NCBI GenBank assembly: GCA_041605955.1
Contig: JBFIXI010000054.1
Span: 1-27,143, forward strand
Source: JAHEJX01 sp041605955
GTDB taxonomy: Bacteria > Actinomycetota > Acidimicrobiia > Spongiisociales > UBA5794
Reading direction: 5' to 3'
Length of the DNA: 27,143 nt
Below, in pieces: positions 16,293-23,724 of this stretch (position 1 is the stretch's first letter; every line of letters begins with the position of its first letter). The position numbers and the translations under genes are program-made. Below the pieces are notes generated by a model, which did no database searches, was not told where the DNA came from, and worked only from the letters and a program-made list of their open reading frames with translations.

Positions 16293-16931
16293 ATGATTCC
16301 GCTGCGCCTGGTCGAAAGGGAACACGAGGACTTCGAAGAGCCCATCGTCGAGCTGTGGCGAGAGAACGAGTTCGTCGGCTACGTGTTTTGGGACGAAGAA
16401 ACTCCGATCGTGCAGTTCTTCCTGGACGCCGAGGGCGATCCGTTCGATCTGGATCTGCGCGATCTGCAGCAGATCCTCGAGATGGCCGATCAGATCGTGT
16501 CGCCTGACATGTTCAGCGATGCGGAGCTCGCCGAGCTTCGTACCCGGGTGCAGGTCGCACAAGACGGAAGCGAGCCCGCCGCGGATGTGATCGAGCTACT
16601 CACGGACGAGTTCGACGACGAGGCGGTCTACCGCAACGAAGACGGCGAGGGCTTCTATCCGCGAAGGAGCGCCGCCGCGATCATCGAACGCTGCAACGAG
16701 CTCGACATCGCGGTCGTGGAGATGGAAGGCTTCGACTACGAGAACCGGACGTTGGCCGCCCGGCCCAACCTCAATCTGCTGGTGCGTGGCCAGCCCGGCG
16801 ACATGTGGACTATGTTTCGCCCGGAGGCCAATATGCGAGCGGCGACGACACTGGGTGACTGGCCGAGCCGCGACAGCCTGGTCGTCGCCTTCGTAGTCCA
16901 GCTGAACAACGGGGAATCGGTAGTCCTGTAG
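16293..16931 (+). CDS. Acidic protein of unknown function
   Basis: The protein has 212 residues, very rich in Asp/Glu, with no signal peptide or membrane segment, so it is probably cytoplasmic. N-terminal strands VELWRENEFVGYVFWDEETPIVQFFLDAE alternate with helices; DLRDLQQILEMADQI is a likely helix. The second half (AVVEMEGFDYENRTLAARPNLNLL) looks like an alpha/beta fold. I do not recognise a family. The ATG at 16293 is chosen because it begins the frame after an in-frame stop and because of the TACACT element just upstream. It converges with the DUF427 gene. Confidence 0.75.
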   Translation: MIPLRLVEREHEDFEEPIVELWRENEFVGYVFWDEETPIVQFFLDAEGDPFDLDLRDLQQILEMADQIVSPDMFSDAELAELRTRVQVAQDGSEPAADVIELLTDEFDDEAVYRNEDGEGFYPRRSAAAIIERCNELDIAVVEMEGFDYENRTLAARPNLNLLVRGQPGDMWTMFRPEANMRAATTLGDWPSRDSLVVAFVVQLNNGESVVL

Positions 16932-16995
16932 CGCCCGCAGGTCGCGCTGGGCGGACCCGGTGATCGCGATCAGCCGGCATGGCCGCCTGGGTGCT

Positions 16996-17280
16996 CTACG
17001 GTTCGACGGTGACCCCTCGCCAAAAAGCCACACGATTCTTGATGTCGGCGGCGGCCGGCTTGGGATCGCGGTAGATCCAAGCGGCGCCGCGGTTGGTTTG
17101 CCCGTCGACCTCAACGTCGAAGTAGTCGGCAGTTCCCTTCCATGGGCAGCGGCTGGTGGACGGTGACTGGGTGAAGTGCTCCTCGTTGACCGCTTCGAGC
17201 GGAAAGTAATGGTTGCCCTCCACGATCACGGTATCGTCGCTCTCGGCAAGTACCGTTCCGTTCCACACTGCTCTGGCCAC
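16996..17280 (-). CDS. DUF427 family protein
   Basis: The protein has 94 residues. GTG at 17280 is chosen because AAAGGAG lies about 6 nt upstream and the family start (ARAVWNGTVLAES) follows; the longer open frame upstream has no family sequence. Conserved family stretches are visible: YFPLEAVN, STSRCPWKGTADYFDV and NRGAAWIYRDPKPAA followed by NRVAFW. DUF427 proteins are small cytoplasmic beta-barrel-like proteins, and their biochemical role is not settled. It has no obvious operon partner; the membrane protein gene upstream is 85 bp away on the same strand. Confidence 0.85.
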   Translation of the reverse strand: MARAVWNGTVLAESDDTVIVEGNHYFPLEAVNEEHFTQSPSTSRCPWKGTADYFDVEVDGQTNRGAAWIYRDPKPAAADIKNRVAFWRGVTVEP

Positions 17281-17365
17281 TGCTGCTCCTTTGCTACCCG
17301 ACGCGAGGTCCAACAGTAGAGCGGTGGAAGTGATTCCCCGTCGTCGCCCGCCGGCGGCGGCCGAT

Positions 17366-17770
17366 CTAGGCGAATGCCAGCACAGCGGCTGCTGCCAGGT
17401 AGAGCACCCCCGCCAGCAGCGGGAAGTTCGACACGGCGGTCTCGACTCGGCTCGTCTCCCACGGCTGGCCATAGCGGACTAGGTGATAGAGGCCGTTGAC
17501 GACGGGGCCGAACACCAGCATCAACAGCCCGGCGATGGCAAGCGCGGTGGCGTAGGCGGTCCGCAGCGAAACCGGCCCACAGTTGCTGGGGAACAGGGCA
17601 TAGCGCTCGCACAAGTCGATGTAATTCGCCTGCACGTAGAGAGTGAGCAGGAGGGCGATGCCGGCTCCGGTGAGCAACAGGATCGGGAAGCGCACGGATC
17701 GGGTGGCAAAAGCCCACCGGAGGCCGCTCGACAGGGATCTGCGGCGCACGCCGTTCTGGCTGGCATCCAT
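17366..17770 (-). CDS. Small integral membrane protein, unknown function
   Basis: The protein has 134 residues. There are three hydrophobic segments: residues about 28-46 (FPILLLTGAGIALLLTLYV), 73-92 (ATALAIAGLLMLVFGPVV) and 114-133 (FPLLAGVLYLAAAAVLAF). Two cysteines lie in the loop after the first helix (DLCERYALFPSNCG), on the likely outer face, and could form a disulfide. No family recognised. It lies between the HspR operon terminator and the DUF427 gene on the same strand. Confidence 0.65.
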   Translation of the reverse strand: MDASQNGVRRRSLSSGLRWAFATRSVRFPILLLTGAGIALLLTLYVQANYIDLCERYALFPSNCGPVSLRTAYATALAIAGLLMLVFGPVVNGLYHLVRYGQPWETSRVETAVSNFPLLAGVLYLAAAAVLAFA

Positions 17771-17802
17771 GGAGTGCCTCCGCTCGAGAGCTTAGGCAGG
17801 TA

Positions 17803-17819
17803 GGGGACCGACGGTCCCC
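17803..17819 (-). terminator. Terminator-like hairpin after hspR
   Basis: GGGGACC (17803-17809) pairs perfectly with GGTCCCC (17813-17819), loop GAC. It lies 20 bp past the hspR stop and would end the dnaK-grpE-dnaJ-hspR transcript. Confidence 0.6.
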
Positions 17820-17838
17820 GTTACCGCCGAAAGGGCGG

Positions 17839-18234
17839 CTAGCGGTTGAGGGGCAGGTCGCGCAGGATGTCGGGCAGATTGCGGCGGTGGCGGGCCGGTC
17901 CCAGCGGCGTGGATGTCGACGGAGCGCCCGCGTAGCGGGCTTCGGCCTCGCTGAGCAAGCGCCGCAGTCGATCGACCTGGCTGCGCAGGCGCTTGTTGTC
18001 AGCGCGGAGCTGCAAGATGCGGCGGACTCCTTCGAGGTTGACGCCGGCAGACGTCAGCTCCTGAATCAGGCTGAGCTTCTCCAGGTCCTCCTCGGAGTAG
18101 CGGCGAGTGCCCCCGGGAGTGCGGAACGGCTCGATGAGGCCTTTGCGCTCGTAGATGCGCAACGTCTGGGGATGCACTCCGGCGAGCTCGGCAGCCACCG
18201 AGATTATGTAGACCGCTTCCGTCTTCTTCGCCAT
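17839..18234 (-). CDS. hspR: HspR, MerR-family heat-shock repressor
   Basis: The protein has 131 residues. The MerR winged helix is at residues about 8-75: VYIISVAAELAGVHPQTLRI, then YERKGLIEPFRTPGGTRRY and a dimerising coiled coil (LQLRADNKRLRSQVDRLRRL). In actinobacteria HspR binds HAIR operators upstream of dnaK and clpB and uses DnaK as co-repressor, so free DnaK signals low stress. It is the last gene of the operon; its ATG is 2 bp after the dnaJ stop codon. Identity is clear from the sequence and its place in the operon. The target operators in this window are unclear. Confidence 0.93.
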   Translation of the reverse strand: MAKKTEAVYIISVAAELAGVHPQTLRIYERKGLIEPFRTPGGTRRYSEEDLEKLSLIQELTSAGVNLEGVRRILQLRADNKRLRSQVDRLRRLLSEAEARYAGAPSTSTPLGPARHRRNLPDILRDLPLNR

Positions 18235-18236
18235 TA

Positions 18237-19157
18237 TCAGACTCCTAGGTGAGCTCGCGGGTTTTCCTCGGGCCCGTTGTCCCGGAACTTCTCCAGTAGT
18301 GCCCGTTGTTCGTCGGTGAGGTCTGTCGGAACGGTCACCTCGACAGTCACCAGCAGATCCCCGGTGGCTCCGGACGCATCGGTGACGCCCCGGCCGGCCA
18401 CCCGGAACGTCTTGCCGTGGGGGGTCCCCGGTGGAATCCGCAACTTCACCGAGCCGTCGAGAGTTGGCACCTTGATGTCCGCTCCCAGCGCAGCCTCGGC
18501 GAAAGCTATCGGCGCGGTCAACCGCAGATCGCGTTTGCCAGATCGCTCGAACAGCGGGTGAGACGCCACGTTGACGATGACGTAGAGGTCCCCGTTGGAC
18601 CCGCCGTCTCGCCCTGGCCCTCCTTTGCCCTTGACGCGGATCTTGGTGCCGTCGGCAACGCCTTGCGGGATCTTCACCTTGACGGTCTCGCCGTTGATGG
18701 ACATCTCCCGGGTGACTCCCGAGATCGCCTGGTGGAACGACAGGGACACCTCGGTGGTCAGGTCGCGCCCGGGGGCACTGCGGGGGGCGGTCTGGCGTCC
18801 GAAGATGTCGCCGAGGCCGCCGAACAGGTCGAAGGGAGATCCACCGCCACCCGGGCTGCCGCCGAATAGGTCCTCCACGCGGACATGGGGTTGGCCGCCG
18901 GCGCCCCCGGGCCCGCCAACGAAATACCCCATGTCGCGCACCTTGTCGTACTCGGCGCGGGTCTCCGGATCGCCCACCACGTCATATGCTTCGTTGATGT
19001 CCTTGAAACGGGCCTCCGCGGTGGCATCACCCGGATTGGCATCTGGGTGGTATTGCTGTGCCAGCTTGCGGAACGCCTTCTTGATGGCCTTTTCGGACGC
19101 GACCTTCTCCACCCCGAGGATGTCGTAGTAATCGCGTTCCAGCCATTCCTTGCGCAC
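18237..19157 (-). CDS. dnaJ: DnaJ-type co-chaperone lacking the zinc finger (CbpA-like)
   Basis: The protein has 306 residues with a GTG start at 19157, which sits 2 bp after the grpE stop. The J domain is at residues about 9-72 with HPD at 37-39. A Gly/Phe-rich linker (about 76-125: FVGGPGGAGG, FDLFGGLGDIFG) and the C-terminal substrate-binding domains I and II follow. There is no CxxCxGxG repeat: the cysteine-free sequence goes straight from the G/F region into RDLTTEVSLSFHQAI. DnaJ of mycobacterial dnaK operons is about 380-400 residues with a zinc finger, so this one is a type II (B) form. It delivers clients to DnaK and stimulates its ATPase. Confidence 0.93.
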   Translation of the reverse strand: MRKEWLERDYYDILGVEKVASEKAIKKAFRKLAQQYHPDANPGDATAEARFKDINEAYDVVGDPETRAEYDKVRDMGYFVGGPGGAGGQPHVRVEDLFGGSPGGGGSPFDLFGGLGDIFGRQTAPRSAPGRDLTTEVSLSFHQAISGVTREMSINGETVKVKIPQGVADGTKIRVKGKGGPGRDGGSNGDLYVIVNVASHPLFERSGKRDLRLTAPIAFAEAALGADIKVPTLDGSVKLRIPPGTPHGKTFRVAGRGVTDASGATGDLLVTVEVTVPTDLTDEQRALLEKFRDNGPEENPRAHLGV

Positions 19158-19159
19158 GA

Positions 19160-19804
19160 CTACTCGTCGCCCTCCGTGATCGTGGGCTCGCCGTGCTCCA
19201 CAGATACCAGCGCAGCTCGCAGCACACGCCCACCGAGCGTATAGCCGCGGCGCAGCTCGCTGGCGACGATCAGGTCGCCCTCGCCCTCACTCACTGGTCC
19301 CGACACGGCCTCGTGCACCGCGGGGTCGAAAGCCACCCCTTCAGTAGGAACCGGCTGCAATCCCTCGGCCGCGAGCAGGTCGAGCAGCTGCGCCCGGGTG
19401 CTGCGCATCCCGTCCAGGATCTTGTCCTCGGCCGGGGTCTGCGGCTCGTAGGCGAGCGCCGCGTCGAAGTTGTCGAGCGTCGGCAATATGTCGGTGAGCA
19501 GCCGCTGCGTGGCCCGCTCCACCAGCTCGCGCCGATCGCGCTCGGTTCGCCTCCGATAGTTCTCGAACTCGGCGGCGATCCGCTGCATCGTCTCCAAGTA
19601 CTCGCCGCCCTCGCTGCGAGCCTCGACCAACGCCTGCAAGAGCACCTGGCGGGCGGCCTCAGGATCCTCCGGGAGGTCTAGCCCGAGGTCGGCGGCGGTC
19701 AGCGACATGGGTGCCGACTCCACGCCGGCACCCTCGTCGGCGACGGTCGACTCACCGTTACGCGACTCACCGTTGCGCGACTCACCGTTGAGATCGTCGA
19801 TCAC
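19160..19804 (-). CDS. grpE: GrpE nucleotide-exchange factor
   Basis: The protein has 214 residues. The GTG start at 19804 overlaps the dnaK stop codon (GTGA), with GGAGGGGAG upstream inside the dnaK end, so translation is coupled. It shows the GrpE coiled-coil region (EYLETMQRIAAEFENYRRRTERD), the helical pair LLTDILPTLDNFDAAL, and the beta domain with FDPAVHEAVSGP and RRGYTLGGRVLRAALVSV. It releases ADP from DnaK. The N-terminus holds a small tandem repeat NGESR-NGESR-NGES (15 bp period). Confidence 0.95.
   Translation of the reverse strand: MIDDLNGESRNGESRNGESTVADEGAGVESAPMSLTAADLGLDLPEDPEAARQVLLQALVEARSEGGEYLETMQRIAAEFENYRRRTERDRRELVERATQRLLTDILPTLDNFDAALAYEPQTPAEDKILDGMRSTRAQLLDLLAAEGLQPVPTEGVAFDPAVHEAVSGPVSEGEGDLIVASELRRGYTLGGRVLRAALVSVEHGEPTITEGDE
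19749..19789 (-). repeat. 15-bp tandem repeat at the 5' end of grpE
   Basis: Units 19749-19763, 19764-19778 and the partial 19779-19789 are nearly identical and code for NGESR repeated. The period is a multiple of three, so changes in copy number keep the frame and affect only the disordered N-terminal tail. Confidence 0.85.
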
Positions 19805-21636
19805 GAGTCGCTCCCCTCCTCGTCCTCGACTATCTCGGCCTCGACGACATCGTCGTTGGCGGCGCTTGCATCGTCGTCGCCCTCGGCGGCCGACTCGGCC
19901 TGGCTGGCCTCGTAGATCCTTTGCCCGAGGATCTGGCTGGCCGTCATCAGATCATTGGTTGCGTTCTTGAGGGTCTCCGTCTCGGCGTCATCGGCCACCA
20001 GCTTGCGCACATCGGCAATCTTGGTCTCCAGGTCGGCCTTCTCCTCGTCACTGAGCTTGTCGCCGTGCTCCGTGAGCTGCTTGTCGATGGTGTAGGCCGC
20101 ATGGTCTGCCTGGTTGCGAGCGTCCACATGCTCCCGGCGGGCAGCATCCTCATTGGCGTGCGCCTCGGCGTCGTCGATCATTCGCTGGATTTCGTCGGTG
20201 TCGAGAGCGGTTCCGCCGGTGATCGTCACCTGCTGTGTGGCGCCGGTACCCAGGTCCTTGGCAGAAACCGACACGATGCCGTTGGCGTCGATGTCGAACG
20301 TGACCTCGATCTGGGGCATCCCGCGGGGCGCCGGAGCAATTCCCGGCAGCTTGAAGCGGCCCAGTGACTTGTTGTCCGAGGCCATGGCGCGTTCGCCTTG
20401 CAGCACGTTGATCTCCACCTCCGGCTGATTGTCGGCAGCAGTGGTGAAGATCTCGCTGCGCCGGGTCGGGATGGTGGTGTTGCGCTCGATCATCTTCGTC
20501 ATGACACTGCCCTCGGTCTCGACTCCGAGGGTCAGCGGCGTGACGTCGAGCAGCAGGATCCCGGAGACGTCGCCGGTGAGCACTCCTGCCTGGATAGCCG
20601 CTCCCAGAGCAACTACCTCATCCGGGTTGACGCCCTGATGCGGGTCCTTGCCTGCCAGGTCCTTCACCAGCTCCTGGATCGACGGCATTCGGGTCGAGCC
20701 ACCCACCAGAATGATCTGATCGATCTCGCTCACCTTGAGGCCGGCATCCTTGATGGCTTGCTGGAAGGGCGCCCGGGTCTTCTCCACCAGATCTTCGGTC
20801 ATGCGCTGGAACTCGGCGCGGGTCAGCTTCTTCAGGAGGTGGATTGGCCCCTCGTTGGTGGCGGTGATGAACGGGAGATTGATCTCGGTTTCGTTGACCG
20901 ACGACAGGTCGATCTTGGCCTTCTCGGCCGCTTCCTTGAGCCGGGTGAGGGCCATGGCGTCCTTGCTCAGGTCGACACCGTTCTCGTTCTTGAACTCGGT
21001 GACGAGCCAATCGATGATCCGCTCGTCCCAGTCGTCGCCGCCCAGCTGCGTGTCGCCCGAAGTGGCCTTGACCTCGAAGACGCCCTCGCCGATCTCGAGA
21101 ACCGACACGTCGAAGGTGCCGCCTCCCAAGTCATAGACGAGGATCGTTTGGTCGCCGCCTTTGTCCAGGCCGTACGCCAGCGACGCCGCAGTCGGCTCGT
21201 TGACGATACGCAGCACCTCCAGGCCGGCGATCTGGCCGGCCTCGGTCGTCGCTTGGCGTTGGGCGTCCCCGAAATAGGCGGGCACGGTGATGACGGCTTG
21301 GGTGACGGGCTCACCTAGGTAGGCCTCTGCGTCGCGTTTGAGCTTCTGCAGAATTCGTGCCGAGATCTCTTGGGCGGTGTACTTCTTGCCGTCGATCTCC
21401 GTCGACCAGTCGGTCCCCATGTGCCGCTTCACCGAGCGAATCGTGCGGTCGGGGTTCGTAATGGCCTGCCGTTTCGCCTGATCTCCGACCAGTACCTCGC
21501 CGCCCTTGGCGAAAGCAACGACGGATGGCGTGGTGCGGTGGCCCTCAGCATTGGCGATTACGCGAGGGTCGTTGCCCTCGAGAATGGCTACGACCGAGTT
21601 GGTCGTCCCTAGATCGATACCTACAGCGCGTGCCAT
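19801..21636 (-). CDS. dnaK: DnaK (Hsp70) chaperone
   Basis: The protein has 611 residues, as usual for actinobacterial DnaK. The ATG at 21636 has AAGGAG about 5 nt upstream. ATPase-domain signatures: GIDLGTTNSVVAILEG (residues 6-21), VNEPTAASLAYGLD (145-158), VYDLGGGTFDVSVLEIG (167-183), ILVGGSTRMPSIQELV (309-324). The interdomain linker LLLDVTPLTLGVET is at about 361-374, followed by the peptide-binding domain and helical lid, and an acidic tail (EAEIVEDEEGSDS). It is the first gene of the operon and folds and refolds proteins with DnaJ and GrpE. Confidence 0.98.
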   Translation of the reverse strand: MARAVGIDLGTTNSVVAILEGNDPRVIANAEGHRTTPSVVAFAKGGEVLVGDQAKRQAITNPDRTIRSVKRHMGTDWSTEIDGKKYTAQEISARILQKLKRDAEAYLGEPVTQAVITVPAYFGDAQRQATTEAGQIAGLEVLRIVNEPTAASLAYGLDKGGDQTILVYDLGGGTFDVSVLEIGEGVFEVKATSGDTQLGGDDWDERIIDWLVTEFKNENGVDLSKDAMALTRLKEAAEKAKIDLSSVNETEINLPFITATNEGPIHLLKKLTRAEFQRMTEDLVEKTRAPFQQAIKDAGLKVSEIDQIILVGGSTRMPSIQELVKDLAGKDPHQGVNPDEVVALGAAIQAGVLTGDVSGILLLDVTPLTLGVETEGSVMTKMIERNTTIPTRRSEIFTTAADNQPEVEINVLQGERAMASDNKSLGRFKLPGIAPAPRGMPQIEVTFDIDANGIVSVSAKDLGTGATQQVTITGGTALDTDEIQRMIDDAEAHANEDAARREHVDARNQADHAAYTIDKQLTEHGDKLSDEEKADLETKIADVRKLVADDAETETLKNATNDLMTASQILGQRIYEASQAESAAEGDDDASAANDDVVEAEIVEDEEGSDS

Positions 21637-21673
21637 GCGACTCCTTCTCGGGTTTTTCCAGGTGAACGTATTT

Positions 21674-21709
21674 ACAGCTCTAGTGTCTGTTTCACAGTTT
21701 TAGTGTCTG
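21674..21709 (-). promoter_or_regulatory. Paired direct repeat in the dnaK leader (possible operator)
   Basis: Two 16-bp copies with 14 of 16 identical bases, ACAGCTCTAGTGTCTG (21674-21689) and ACAGTTTTAGTGTCTG (21694-21709), are spaced 20 bp apart. That is two helical turns, so two protein protomers could bind on the same DNA face. They lie between the putative promoter and the dnaK start. They may be the site of HspR or another stress regulator; this is inference. Confidence 0.45.
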
Positions 21710-21733
21710 GCCTCTTTATAACTTGAGCGTCCT

Positions 21734-21762
21734 ATTGTCATATTCCGGACTTATTTCGTCAA
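21734..21762 (-). promoter_or_regulatory. Probable dnaK promoter
   Basis: On the minus strand TTGACG (21762-21757) and GACAAT (21739-21734) have a 17-bp spacer. A CTTGAG half-site of the HAIR type is found at 21722-21727, just downstream, but its partner arm is missing. The leader would be about 90 nt. Confidence 0.45.
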
Positions 21763-21862
21763 GGGTAGCGCAGCCCGCGCAGTGGAAATCGACGCGAGTT
21801 CCCAGCGCGAGTCGCGGGCGATCGCTGAGGTTGGATACTTGGCCCTCTAGATCGCACCTCCG

Positions 21863-22411
21863 ATGCGGGCGGAACATCGAGGGGTCGTTGGAGAAGAAGC
21901 CAATGGCCGTCGATCATGGAGAGTCCGGGCGCCGCGCTCGGAAGAGATGTTCTACGCGGCTGAGGATGGCGAGGTCTACCGGGTACCCGTCGCCGGATCG
22001 GGGATCGACCGCAGTCGCGGCGGCAAGGTAGCCACGCTGATGTTGGGCGACCATCCCATCGCCCACCAGGTGCACCGACTGGCCATGTCTCGGTCGTGGG
22101 CCGCTGAGTTCAGCCCGGATCGCCATCTCTGGCTGGCAGGGCCACCCCGGAGGCTGGGCACATCGGGGCGGCAGCTGGAGGGTATGGCGCCCTCCGAGTC
22201 GACTCGCGGCCGCCTGGTGATCAGCCCGCAACCGGACCTCGAGTTCGAAGTCGAGCAGGGAATCGACAAGCTCGGCTGGAGTCCCGAAGCGGTCTTCGCC
22301 GGCCTGAGCCTGCGGCGCCGCGCCATCGTGGCGAGCGCCTCCGCCGCGAGTGAGCCGGATGTCGTTCCCGGTGAGCGGTCCGTTCGACACGGGATGAGAG
22401 GTGACTGGTGA
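21863..22411 (+). pseudogene. Uncertain reading frame, possible relic of a beta-propeller protein
   Basis: The open frame of 182 codons has no good start. One piece, EEMFYAAEDGEVYRVPV, resembles a blade of the PD40/TolB-like beta-propeller type; the rest shows no family character. Its TGA overlaps the GTG of the next gene (GTGA at 22408-22411), which suggests that two genes were once translationally coupled. There is no ribosome binding site for ATG 21863; ATG 21947 (after GGAAGAG) is another possible start. Weak assignment. Confidence 0.25.
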
Positions 22412-22831
22412 GCACGAAGCCGGTTCATGGCATGTTCGACGGCGGCATTGCCTATTCCCGGTATGGCGGTGGTCCCAAGTCGCTCCTGTTCGTACCCGGA
22501 GGGCCGGGCAACGGCCTTCCCTCGGGAACGCTCGAGTGGATGATCCGCAGGATGTTTCGTCCGTATGTCGCCACCGGCTATTCGGTGTGGAACGTGACCC
22601 GGCGGCAAGACATGCCGCCCGACCATACGATCGAGGCCATGGCAGACGACTATGCACAGCTCATCAGAGACGAGCTCGAGGGCCGCGTCGACGTTTTTCC
22701 TCCGCATCTCTCTTGGTGGCATGATCGGCCATCACGTCGCCGCCAACTATCCCGAAAGCTGCGGTCACTTCGTGTTCGTCGGGGCCGGTTACCGTGTCAG
22801 CGAGCGGGGCCGGGAGCTCAGCTCTCGGTAA
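22408..22831 (+). pseudogene. Frameshifted alpha/beta hydrolase
   Basis: GTG at 22408 starts MSTKPVHGMFDGGIAYSRYG, followed by the oxyanion-hole motif VPGGPGN and a strand-helix pair (VWNVTRRQDMPPDHTIEAMA, DDYAQLIRDELEGRVDV). The frame then leaves the family near 22693-22700. In the next frame the family sequence continues: ISLGGMIGHHVAANYPESCG (nucleophile elbow with Ser) and HFVFVGAGYRVSERGREL, ending at TAA 22829-22831. One indel thus breaks the gene right before the catalytic serine. The C-terminal half with the acid and His is also missing. Typical relatives have about 260-280 residues. Confidence 0.6.
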
Positions 22832-23019
22832 GAGGGCCGTTGGGGGAGTGCTGGATGAAGAGCCCGCGTCGGGCTGCAAGGCGCTCTTTGGCGCGGGTAC
22901 GCTTTCCTTAACAGGCTCTGCGGGGAGGGAGCCATGTTCTGGCGTCTGAAGGGGATACGTACCGAGCGATGCGGCGTGCTAGTGGTGCACGTCGGCGAGT
23001 TGGTAGCGAGGAGGGTCTT

Positions 23020-23439
23020 GTGAAACGAACGCTGACGATGTTGATGCTCGTGGCCGGCATGCTTGCCGTGCTCGCTGCTCCGGCCGGAGCAGATCCGATG
23101 AAGGGCGAGGTGTTGGAAGTCACCTGCACGGGAGGTGTGCCAGGCGGCACAATCGTGGCTCCGGCCAACGACGCCCTGTGGACACCCGGCCTGGCAACTG
23201 CCAGCACCGGCGTGTACATCCCATACGCATTCGAGTTCAGTGCCACGTTCATACCCGATGAGGGAGAGCCGGTGGATCTCGGGACCGATGTGTTCTCGAA
23301 GAACGCCCCCAAGAACACGAAGGCTCACCTTCACGGTGTTTGCACCTTCACTGGTGAAGAAGCGGTGGACGATCCCGACCTCGGGACCGGGGTCATCCAA
23401 TTCACCGGCATTGCCTGGGTGTTCTGGACGGGGAAGTAG
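23020..23439 (+). CDS. Small secreted protein, unknown function
   Basis: The protein has 139 residues. GTG at 23020 is preferred over the upstream ATG (22969) because GAGGAGGG stands just before it and a signal peptide follows (VKRTLTMLMLVAGMLAVLAA, cleavage after AGA). The mature part is beta-rich with two cysteines (EVTCTGG, HGVCTFTG), and ends in VIQFTGIAWVFWTGK. I recognise no family. Two hairpins follow it at 23468-23505 and 23510-23542. Confidence 0.7.
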   Translation: MKRTLTMLMLVAGMLAVLAAPAGADPMKGEVLEVTCTGGVPGGTIVAPANDALWTPGLATASTGVYIPYAFEFSATFIPDEGEPVDLGTDVFSKNAPKNTKAHLHGVCTFTGEEAVDDPDLGTGVIQFTGIAWVFWTGK

Positions 23440-23724
23440 CACACCACCGTCACCGGACCTACGACAGCCGATTGGTCCAGCCTTTGCACTGAGCCCAATC
23501 GGTTAGGGCAGATGCGGCGTCGGCTCAGCCGAAGCGGCATCTCAGGTATCCGCACGCCGAGGTGCCGATCCAGGGCAGTCGGCGAAACGTGCGATATGGC
23601 TCCGTATTGGGTGATCGGTGCGGCTGCGTGGGGGTGGCTTCGAGGTCGGTGGAGATGCCCGCCGCACTTGTTCTGGCCGATAGGATCGTTAGTCGAGGCT
23701 GAAGCTGATTGCGCTCCCACCGCG
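23440..23724 (+). other. Intergenic stretch with two hairpins and a short repeated motif
   Basis: Inverted repeat CCGATTGG...CCAATCGG (about 23469-23500), then an imperfect 16-bp stem (AGATGCGGCGTCGGCT / AGCCGAAGCGGCATCT, about 23510-23542), both likely terminators of the secreted-protein gene. At 23602-23619 lies an 18-mer (CCGTATTGGGTGATCGGT) that recurs identically at 25250-25267. No gene. Confidence 0.5.

Noticed and set aside
16957..16977. Palindrome TGATCGCGATCA between convergent genes as terminator
   Set aside because: The palindrome leaves no loop, so a stable hairpin is doubtful.
20398..21318. 306-codon plus-strand frame opposite dnaK
   Set aside because: A well-known type of antisense frame across dnaK; no start signal.
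21914..22722. Two overlapping minus-strand frames of about 247 codons
   Set aside because: They lie opposite the hydrolase frame that has real family motifs, and show only Arg/Pro-rich sequence.
23469..23542. Integron attC-like site
   Set aside because: Hairpins are present, but no proper pair of RYYYAAC/GTTRRRY core sites is found; terminators are the simpler reading.
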